Shown here in pieces: positions 56,358 to 64,000 of a stretch of DNA of 64,000 bases. The translations under genes were made by a program, and so were the position numbers. The stretch spans positions 276,948,070-277,012,069 of the forward strand of contig NC_134397.1 in NCBI RefSeq assembly GCF_050003625.1. Direction: 5' to 3'. Origin of the DNA: Haematobia irritans (lineage: Eukaryota > Arthropoda > Insecta > Diptera > Muscidae). Within the stretch, counting starts at the first letter, position 1. The number at the start of each line of letters is the position of its first letter. Under the pieces are notes generated by a model. It was not told the origin of the DNA and did no database searches. It saw only the letters and a program-made list of their open reading frames with translations.

Positions 56358-56644
56358 ACTGAGAATCGAACCGGGAACCATGCAATTTGTAAGCCAACAC
56401 ACTACCACTGGGCTACGTAGCTGTTATAGTTACCAATAGACAATTATCGTTATAAGTTACATTTATATAGCATAGTTTGCAGCGCCCACGAGCCGATGAG
56501 TACTGAGAATCGAACCGGGAACCATGCAATTTGTAAGCCAACACACTACCACTGGGCTACGTAGCTGTTATAGTTACCAATAGACAATTATCGTTATAAG
56601 TTACATTTATATAGCATAGTTTGCAGCGCCCACGAGCCGATGCA
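56358..56644 (-). repeat. Tandem 144-bp duplication carrying a tRNA-like segment
   Basis: actgagaatcgaaccgggaa recurs at 56359 and 56503 with the whole following 140 bp repeated without visible difference. On the minus strand each unit has an A-box-like tagcccagtggtagtgtg and a B box ggttcgattctcag, spaced as in a tRNA gene, with gttggcttacaaattgcatg between. Acceptor and anticodon stems do not pair well, so it is a tRNA pseudogene or SINE head, not a confident tRNA. Confidence 0.6.
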
Positions 56645-56683
56645 AACAAAACATTATTCAACAGAAACATATATTTGTTGGCC

Positions 56684-56760
56684 ACGTGGAGCAGTGGTTA
56701 GCATGTCCGCCTTGCATGCAAAAGGTCCTGGGTTCAATCCCTACTCCGACCGAACACCAA
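56684..56760 (+). repeat. tRNA-like SINE head without SINE body
   Basis: ggccacgtggagcagtggtt, agcatgtccgccttgcatgc, ctgggttcaatccctactcc, gaccgaacacca. Close to the head of the window's SINEs (agcatgcccgccttgcatac; cgaccgaacaccaa), but it then diverges into AT-rich sequence. The cttgcat centre resembles the anticodon loop of tRNA-Ala(TGC), which may be the SINE ancestor. It may represent a related SINE with a different body. Confidence 0.55.
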
Positions 56761-57492
56761 TTTTTGTTTAATTTTTGTATTTATATTTTTATATTATTAA
56801 ATGAAATTTTTACAATGAAACTTCGAAATGTGTGTTATTAAAGATTTACAGTCAGAAAAGAACAGTGCTTGATATAAACGAAATGGACTGAGCTTTTGGA
56901 TAAAATTTTTTTTTATTGCAAAAATAACAATTTTGTAGCAAAAAACTGTTTTTGGTATAAAAGCTTGAAATGTTGGAAGGAATTCAAAAACTCTAACAAA
57001 AGAAGAACGTGGAGTCGAGTATAAACATACATAAATAATTTTATAATATACACATAAATTTAGTTAGCCGTGAACAGTTTTTTACTAGCATTTAACACTA
57101 TTTTAAATGCATTTAAAACTTATCGTGTTTGGTACTTAATTTCATTTTTACCCTTAAGGCAGGTATTAAGTTGGCATTATCGTTCTAAAATGACCTGTTT
57201 TGCCTTTTACTTTTCTTTAATAATTTATTTTAAAGAAAATAACCTCTTTCAATTTTTTAGCAAAACTCGAACTTAATGCCCGCTTCCGAATGTCTATTCT
57301 CTTTACACGAGTATTCAAATTAAATAATATTTAGACTTAAGCATATCAAATTTTTGGCCTTATTATAAAACCGTTTTCCGAAACAACATACAAGCAGTTT
57401 CACAGAAATTGCTCTCTTTTGATTCTCTCGCTGTGTTATGTTGATATCTTTCGTCAACCCTCCCGGTTTCCATCTCTATTTCTTTCTCTATA

Positions 57493-57518
57493 CTCCCTCT
57501 CTCTCTCTCTCTCTCTCT
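57493..57518. repeat. (CT)n microsatellite
   Basis: About 12 CT dinucleotides, interrupted by tgtcgctctctg afterwards. Confidence 0.95.
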
Positions 57519-57790
57519 GTCGCTCTCTGAATAAAATATCACAACATATATATGTTTACTCGAAATTTGTAAATTTATATATGTTTACATTCACACATAT
57601 TATTTTTATGAAACATTCATGCCCCAAACATAATATATTCTAACATATTAACATATGTGTCCCAAACATTTAGTGTTAGTTAAGAACATTACATGTTTGC
57701 ACTTAAATATATTGTGTTTAAAAATTGTGCCCGAAACACATTTTGTTTATATCGGAACATATGAAAAACATATTTTTCTAACAGTGTGTA

Positions 57791-58850
57791 TATATGAATA
57801 TAAGACATTTCATTTAAATGCTGATATTTTATTTTTTTTAAATTAAATTTAAGAGATTTTGAAGTCTCTACCAACAACTATGTGCTAACACATCAGTTAC
57901 AGTTAAGTGTGTACAAAATACTTCATTTAGTATTTTCATACGTTAATGGTATAATATGCCAAGTCGAAAAACTGTAATTAAATTTATTTATTTTATTTAT
58001 TTATTTTAGTGAAAAAGGAGTATATATGAAGAAAGTTTCGTTAAAAGTACGAACTTGTTAGGAAGAAAAATTCATGTATAATATTTGGTAGACGTTTCGT
58101 AAAATGTTCTTCGTAAAATTTACGAAAATGAGTAAAAATTTCGTTATTTTAATGAAGAATTCGCGAAGCATAGTTCATGAAGAATTCTTCGTAAAATTAT
58201 CGAACAGAATTCTTTCGATCTAGTCTGTAATGAACGCTACTATTCCCCAGAATGAAATAAATACATTCGTTGACTTAGAACATTCTAAAATAAGGTAGCT
58301 TATATTTAATTCAAACAAGGTATATCGATAGTAAATTTTAAATGAAAAAAAAGAATTTGTTGTTCTCTTTGTTTTATTACATAAGTGCAAAATAAACTCT
58401 GCAATCAACATATTTTTATCTCCAAAGGCCATTTTATTATATTGCAAAATAAACAATTGTTGACTAATTTATTGGAAAAATGTCAATAAAAAATGTTTAT
58501 ATTACTCTTACCAGGCAAATACACTAGTCTGTCACACGTACCTAAAAGAAAAGAAATTTTTAAATATTGTTAAAAATTGTAAAAAAATGAAAACAAACAA
58601 AAAAACAGTGGTATATAAAAATACATATAGAGTAGAAATATACATATATTATATCCATGTCTGAAAGTTTAAAATACATTTTCTAATATTTCAATGAAAT
58701 TTCGAATTATTGAATAAATGTTTATAAATATGAATGAAGTATGTGAGAAAAGGGGCCACTTATAATCTGATCCACAGAAACCTCACTGATACAAATAATA
58801 TTATGAAAATGATGAAGCAGTGTCAAGTAATATTGCTGCCAAATTTAATG
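57791..58850. other. AT-rich spacer, nothing firmly recognised
   Basis: 58060-58210 has recurring ttcgtaaaat / gaagaattc words, possibly the trace of a small inverted-repeat element. No gene. Confidence 0.5.
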
Positions 58851-59297
58851 AAAAACAAGTAAGGAAAGTCTAAAGTCGGTCGGGGCCGACTATATTATAC
58901 CCTGCACCACTTTGTAGATCTAAATTTTCGATGCCATATAACATCCGTCAAAAGTGTTGGGTGCTATATATAAAGGTTTGTCCCAAATACATACATTTAA
59001 ATATCACTCGATGTGGACAGAATTTGATAGACTTTTACAAAATCTATAGACTCCAAATTTAAGTTGGCTAATGCACTAGGGTGGAACACAATTTTAGTAA
59101 AAAACAAGTAAGTAAAGTAGAAAGTCGGGCGTGGCCGACTATATCATACCCTAAACCACCATTACAGAATTAGTAATCATAAGCATTTGTGGGGTAACAT
59201 ATAGGTCTGGGAGATAAACCGCAGTTGCATATTTAACAAAATTAAGGGGTGCATGTCTATGGGTGCTTTGTGTCAATCTGACTATAGCTCATAGTCA

Positions 59298-59968
59298 ATG
59301 TTGTCAGGGAAAATGTTCGGTTTACCCTACAAGGACAAAAAAAGTTCCCTACTTTCCCATACATTCCCAAACAATTTTCCCTACTATATTTTTCGTTAAA
59401 TTTAAAAAAATTTACAAAACAAAAATGGTTCTCAATACTTTATTATCTTAAAACATGAATATGCAACGTATATAACTTAGAGTATAAATTTGTATTACCC
59501 CCACGGTTGCCACAGTTGGTAGAATTCTACCCAAATTAGTAATCTTTTTTGTTAAATCTTTATAAAAATAAAATTTTGAAAAAAGTTTCTATAAACAAAT
59601 TTTTGTGAGAAATTTTTCTATAAAAATAAAATTTTGAGACAAAATTCCACAGAAATAAAATTTTGAGAAAATTTTTTATAGAAATAATATTTTGCAAAAA
59701 AAATTTGTATAGAAATACAATTTTGACAAAATGTTCTATAGAAATAAAATGTTGACAAAATTTTCTACAGGAATAAACTTTACCACACATTGTTAAAGAT
59801 CAAGCCTTGCCGGCTTCTAATTTCCTCCTCTAGAGCCCCCAAAATGTAAAAATTATTACAAATTGTGTGGAGTGAAAATGTCCTACATTGTGGCCCTACG
59901 TCCCTACAAGACGCTAAATATTAGAAAACCCCTACATATAGGGAATTTCCCCTACTTCTAGCAACACT
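59298..59968. mobile_element. Possible MITE Q inside family D
   Basis: Left caatgttgtcagggaaaatg, right aatttcccctacttctagca, acactg, partly inverted (caatgttg...agggaaa against its complement). The stretch is unlike the D units. The superfamily is uncertain; the CAxTGTTG ends are hAT-like, but no clear 8-bp duplication is visible. Confidence 0.4.
59502..59775. mobile_element. Element O: CACGGTTGCCAC end plus minisatellite
   Basis: ccacggttgccacagttggt, agaattctaccc is followed by about six ataaaattttgacaaaattt-type units (59563-59773). Same structure as 47632-47875. The minus frame 59560-59790 (FYKFFLQN-type repeats) is a by-product. Confidence 0.55.
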
Positions 59969-61922
59969 GGCTGTGTTGATATTGCACCTACGGAGTTAGT
60001 ATGCCACAAATATTGAGCCCATTATTAAAAAAGAGAAAATCGTTAAATTAGTGTTGGTAATAAATACAAATTTGTAAAAATCGGGCAATATTCTTATGTA
60101 AGAGCTACAAGTACGTATAAGTACGATCGGCTAGTACATCAAAATTTTAAATTTGAGTAACATTGGTTAATAAATAAGAGTACTATGGTCAAATTTGGGA
60201 AAATCGAGCGATGCATATATATGGAAGCTATATCTAAATCTGAACCAATTTGCATAATATTTTGTGGGCTTGATTAATACCACAAAAGGTTACCTTGTGC
60301 AAGATTTGAGTAAGATCAGTTAAGAAATGAGGCCTGTATGGTCAAACATAAGGTTATTAGGGGCGAATTTTTCAAAATCGGGTGATACATATATGGGAGC
60401 TATATCTACATCTGACCCGATTTCGATGAAATTTTGCACATATAGTTAGTACTATAGAGGACTCGATCTAGCCAACTTTTAGTAAGATCGGTTAATAAAT
60501 AAAGGTTCTATGACCAAATTTGGAAAATCGGGCTATACATATATATGGGAGCTATATCTAAATCTGAACCGATTTCGATGATTTTTTGCACATATAGTAA
60601 GTGCTATAGAATATTATATTTAGCCAACTTTGAGTAAGATCGGTTGATAAATAAAGGATTTGTGGCCAAATTTGGGAAAATCGGGCGATACATATATTTA
60701 TATGAGAGCTATACCTAAATCTGAACCGATTTGGATGAAATTTTGCAGACTTGAAGGGCGATGGAAAAGATTACCTTTTGCCAAATTTGGTGACGATCCG
60801 TTTGAAAAAACGCGCAACGTGACCCCATTTGTCGAAATCGGGCGATACATGTATATGGGAGCTATATCTAAATTTGATCCGATTTCTTCCATATTCAATA
60901 CCAAATTTCATCAAAATCGGTTAATAATTGCGACCGGAATCCTGTGAACAACAAATACATGGACAGACGGACGGACGGACGGACACCAAGCGCTAGATCG
61001 ACTCAGGAGGTGATTCTGAGTCGATCGGTATATATTTTATGGGGTCTAAAATCAATATTTCTGGTAGGCACATTTTTTGGCCGATCAAACTTATTATACC
61101 CTGACCACTATGTGGTTTAGGGTATAAATATGGGAAACATTTAAATCTGAAGCAATTTTAAGGAAACTTCGCAAAAGTTTATTTATGATTTATCGCTCGA
61201 TATATATGTATTAGAAGTTTGGGAAAATAAGAGTCATTTTTACAACTTTTCGACTAAGCAGTAGCGATTTAACAAGGAAAATGTTGGTATTTTGACCATT
61301 TTTGTCGAAATCAGAAAAACATATATATGGGGGCTATATCTAAATATGAACCGATTTCAATCAAATTTGGCACACATGACTATATTACTAATTGTGCTCC
61401 TAGTGCAAAATTGCAACCAAATTGGGCCAAAACTCTGGTTTCTGGGGCCATATAAGTCCATATCGGGCGAAAAATATATATGGGAGCTATATCTAAATCT
61501 GAACCGATTTCAATTAAATTTGGCACACATGACTATACTACCAATTGTACTCCTTGTGCAATATTTCAAGCTAATCGGGATAAAACTCTGGCTTCTGGGT
61601 CCATATAAGTGCATATCGGGCGAAAGATATATATGGGAGCTATATCTAAATCTGAATCGATTTCAACCAAATTTGGCACGCATAGCTACAATACTAAATC
61701 TACTCCCTGTTCAACCAAATTAAGCCAAAACTCTGGCTTTTAGGACCATATTAGTCCATATCGGGCGAAAGATATATGACTATACTACTAATTGTACTCC
61801 TAGTGCAAAATTTCAACCAAATTCGGCCAAAATTCTGGCTTTTGGGGCCATATAAGTCCATATCGGGCGAAAGATATATATGGGAGCTATATCTAAATCT
61901 GAACCGATTTCAATCAAATTTG

Positions 61923-62695
61923 GTTATCACAGCCTCAAACGGTATTGGAAAAGTAGTTTCATATAGAAAGATTTTAAACTTTTTAAAAACTTTCTGAAAA
62001 TTTTTTATATTTAGTTCAAATATTAAATATTTTAATTAATTTAAAGATTATACCTCTTATTTAAAAACATTTTTCTTTGCATTAAGGAAAGTTAGCCTCA
62101 AAGGCATACGATTTTCACGGAGGAACCCCATTTAAAAGATGAATGTCCTGAATTAGTTGAAAAAAAAAATAAATAAATCAAATAAAGATTATGGACTTTT
62201 TTTTCTTCTTTTAACTAAATTTGGTGCCCTAAAATTTAGGTTGGTAAGCTATTTTTTATTAAAATAAATAGTCAAATTGTTTTGTCTGACTGAATCTTTG
62301 TACTTTAGTTAAGGACTGATCAAAAGTTACAATGTATGGTTGGTCGAAGTTTGATGGTTTTAACTTGGAGAACGCATAAGTTGAACAAGTCGGACTAAAT
62401 TACCCACAAGCAACATTCCTGGAAAATTCTCGGACAGTGTAGTCCCCGGAAGAGGTGATCACAATTGACCACAGAGGCCTTATGATTTAGGATCTTGTGT
62501 TTCTTCCTTTGGACCAAGTTATAGGTAAGGGGCTAAGTGATAAGTGCGCCCAGAATTGATATAGAAGCTAAGATATAATTTGTCAGCATATCGTAGACAT
62601 GATGGAGCCATTGGTTATGCGAAAGTATGGTCATGATCAACTTGGCTTATACTAATTTTCATTGTTTACGACATGACATACCTTCCTGTTTATCA
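61923..62695. other. Spacer, nothing recognised
   Basis: AT-rich to about 62290, then more mixed sequence. No open frame or repeat supported. Confidence 0.55.
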
Positions 62696-63295
62696 CACTA
62701 AAAAAACATGACCGGTTCCACCGTGGTGCAATGGTTGGCATACCCGCTTTGCATACACAAGGTCGTGGGTTCGATTCCTGCTTCGAGCGAACACCAAAAA
62801 GTTTTTCAGCGGTGGATTATCCCACCTCAGTAATGCTGGTGACATTTCTCAGGGTTTCAAAGCTTCTCTAAGTGGTTTCACTGCAATGTGGAATGCCGTT
62901 CGGACTCGGCGGTCCCTTGTTGTTGAGCTTAACATGGAAGCGGCCAGCACTCAGTGATAAATGAGAAGAAGAGATTAGTATAAGTGAGCCTGATACATCG
63001 GGCTGCCACTTAACCTAACCTATGCCCGGTTCCAAAGGTTGTGTCTTTACAGAAGCAAGGATACTATTAAGACACAATCCTACTTTAAATTTGAGATCTG
63101 CGTACTTTATTCTAGGAAATACATTTTAATTTATTCCTTTTTTTCGATTTTTTTTTTCAAGTGCCATCAAAGCACTTTAAAAATGTGTTAAGGACATTAA
63201 ATCAGAGAAATGAGTCGTCTATGCTAACTAAAATTCGCATTCATATTTAAAGGTCATGACATCTTTGGCCTATCGACAATATATTTTTTCAGGTG
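62696..63295. mobile_element. MITE I split by a SINE, internally shortened
   Basis: cactaaaaaaacatgaccgg at the left, and after the SINE cccggttccaaaggttgtgt, acacaatcctactttaaatt, gacatctttggcctatcgac, aatatattttttcag. The MITE is shorter than the 657-bp copy. Confidence 0.78.
62720..63021 (+). mobile_element. tRNA-derived SINE inside MITE I
   Basis: accgtggtgcaatggttggc, B box gggttcgattcc, body, ends gatacatcgggctgccactt, aacctaacct. ATGACCGGTTCC (62708-62719) and ATGCCCGGTTCC (63022-63033) are the target duplication with one mismatch. cggctataaaaagga is shortened to cggcggtccc. Confidence 0.92.
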
Positions 63296-63672
63296 CATTA
63301 AAGAAACATCCGTTCATTTAACATATTCCATGATATTAAGTACTTCATGCTCAAACAAATACATTTTTCCTCAAATGCAAATAAGCATGTAACTTCAATT
63401 TGAGTATATAATTGACATTTTAATTGTTATTTTTTCAACAATTTTACTACAATTTAGAAAATTTAAGCGTTTTTATGACCTTTTGGCATAATTTTCATAT
63501 ACTTTAATAAGTTAAGTGAATGTCATTATTGTTTTTATACCCACCACCATAGAATGGTGACGGGGGTATAATAAGTTTGTCATTCCGTTTGTAACACATC
63601 GAAATATCGATTTCCGACTATATAAAGTATATATATTCTTGATCAGGGAGAAATTCTAAGACGATATAACGA

Positions 63673-63693
63673 TGTCCGTCTGTCCGTCTGTCC

Positions 63694-63735
<42 letters not shown>
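63673..63735. repeat. (GTCC/GTCT)n microsatellite in family B
   Basis: About 15 tetranucleotides, first gtccgtct then pure gtct. Longest such tract in the window. Confidence 0.95.
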
Positions 63736-63864
63736 TGTAATCACGCTACAGTCTTCAATAATGAAGCAATCGTGCTGAAATTTTGCACAAGCTCGTCTTT
63801 TGTCTGCAGGCAGGTCAAGTTCGAAGATGGGCTATATCGGCCCAGGTTTTGATATAGTCCCCAT

Positions 63865-63929
63865 TATCACAATGGACTGAATAGTCTAAGTGAGCCTGAA
63901 TCTTAATCGGGCTGCCACTTTAACCTAAC
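63865..63929 (+). mobile_element. 65-bp 5'-truncated SINE stub with 11-bp target duplication
   Basis: tatcacaatggactgaatag, tctaagtgagcctgaatctt, gggctgccactttaacctaac. ATAGTCCCCAT at 63854-63864 and 63930-63940 flanks it. The copy at 9636 shows the uninterrupted target (gatatagtccccatataaac). Confidence 0.93.
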
Positions 63930-64000
63930 ATAGTCCCCATATAAACCGACCCCCAGATTTGGGGTCTTGGGCTTATAGAAATCGCAGTTTTTATCCAATT

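Larger units (their letters stand above)
56066..57790. mobile_element. Possible composite element with AACATATG-rich ends
   Basis: Left ccctcagaaaaaatcgcttc, taacatatgttccaaacata; right gaacatatgaaaaacatatt, tttctaacagtgtg. The ends are partly inverted (agaaaaa...catatgttc). In between are two tRNA-like segments, AT-rich sequence, a (CT)n run and many catatgt words (57590-57780). The unity of this region is a guess. Confidence 0.3.
59101..61127 (+). mobile_element. Family D Helentron-like element nested in family C
   Basis: 5' aaaacaagtaagtaaagtag, aaagtcgggcgtggccgact, ataccctaaaccaccatta. 3' gacagacggacggacggacg, tgagtcgatcggtatatatt, ttattataccctgaccacta, tgtggtttagggtataa. The terminal words accctaaaccac and gtggtttagggt are inverted repeats. 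Internal units of about 150 bp begin after 60180 (atatatgggagctatatcta ... ggtaataaat-like). It carries insertions Q and O. Only copy of this subfamily in the window. Confidence 0.8.
58851..61922 (+). mobile_element. Family C Helentron-like element split by family D; 3' end missing
   Basis: 5' part 58851-59100 (aaaaacaagtaaggaaagtc, aagtcggtcggggccgacta, ttataccctgcaccactttg). It resumes at 61128 (atatgggaaacatttaaatc) exactly where family D ends; other C copies have tttagtaaaa-aatatgggaaac here. Internal units continue to 61922 (caatcaaatttgg) and then stop without the 3' hairpin. Confidence 0.82.
63532..64000 (-). mobile_element. Family B Helentron-like element, 3' part (runs off window)
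   Basis: tttttatacccaccaccata, gaatggtgacgggggtataa is the B 3' hairpin on the minus strand. The (GTCT)n tract (63673-63735), ggcaggtcaagttcgaagat and the first internal unit (atagtccccatataaaccga, cttgggcttatagaaatcgc) follow. A SINE stub is inserted at 63865. The rest lies beyond the window. Confidence 0.85.

Noticed and set aside
63673..63735. CRISPR-like or regulatory tetranucleotide array
   Set aside because: A simple GTCT microsatellite found at the same place in each family B element. A eukaryotic window with no spacer structure.

Overview
This window looks like gene-poor, repeat-saturated euchromatin of a higher (calyptrate, probably muscid-type) fly. The sequence is strongly AT-rich. 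It has no operons, ribosome-binding sites or bacterial-style gene packing. It carries transposon families of a kind known from Diptera: mariner-type elements of the DD41D and DD37E classes, Helentron/DINE-1/mini-me-like elements with (GTCY)n microsatellites, tRNA-derived SINEs and many short inverted-repeat elements. The species is an inference from repeat style, not from a gene match. No host protein-coding gene could be recognised. Nearly all long open frames are shadows of repeats or low-complexity AT/CA sequence. The best real coding sequence is an intact 361-residue mariner transposase on the minus strand near 55 kb.

Layout. 1-4 kb: two near-identical copies (about 1.37 kb) of one segment, separated by about 1.2 kb that holds a SINE. 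5.6-11 kb: Helentron-like elements (called families A, B and C here), a palindromic MITE and a 30-bp-unit minisatellite. 12-13.3 kb: a CGTGAGTCACG-rich element and an AATTAATTG-rich MITE. 15-19.6 kb: a stack of insertions in an old repeat (M), including a 1.5-kb family B element with 153-bp internal tandem units and a TTAA-flanked piggyBac-like MITE. 21-26.3 kb: further family C elements with SINE and MITE insertions. 28.5-31 kb: a decayed Jockey-type reverse transcriptase, a TA-flanked MITE (J), a DD37E mariner relic and a SINE lying on the mariner end. 31.5-33.5 kb: family C, then a SINE with a (TTAGG)12 tail inside a MITE. 36-41.6 kb: J MITE, nested SINE and MITE, truncated DD41D mariner and a 1.64-kb TTAA-flanked element. 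43-50.9 kb: nested SINEs, the uninterrupted counterpart of repeat M, and an internally deleted DD41D mariner. 52.8-56 kb: a full family A element, the intact DD41D mariner and a 400-bp long-TIR element 10 bp from it. 56-57.8 kb: tRNA-like segments. 58.9-61.9 kb: a Helentron-like element of family D nested in one of family C. 62.7-64 kb: a SINE in a MITE, and a family B element that runs off the window and carries a 65-bp SINE stub with a clean 11-bp target duplication.

Relationships. Insertions within insertions give a relative chronology. SINEs lie inside J, I, F, B and C elements and against the DD37E mariner end. One I element and one small MITE lie inside SINEs, so SINE and I activity overlapped. 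The three DD41D mariner copies are nearly identical, so that family moved most recently. Letter names for repeat families (A-D, F-R) are local labels. Boundaries come from reading termini and comparing copies by eye and can be off by several bases.
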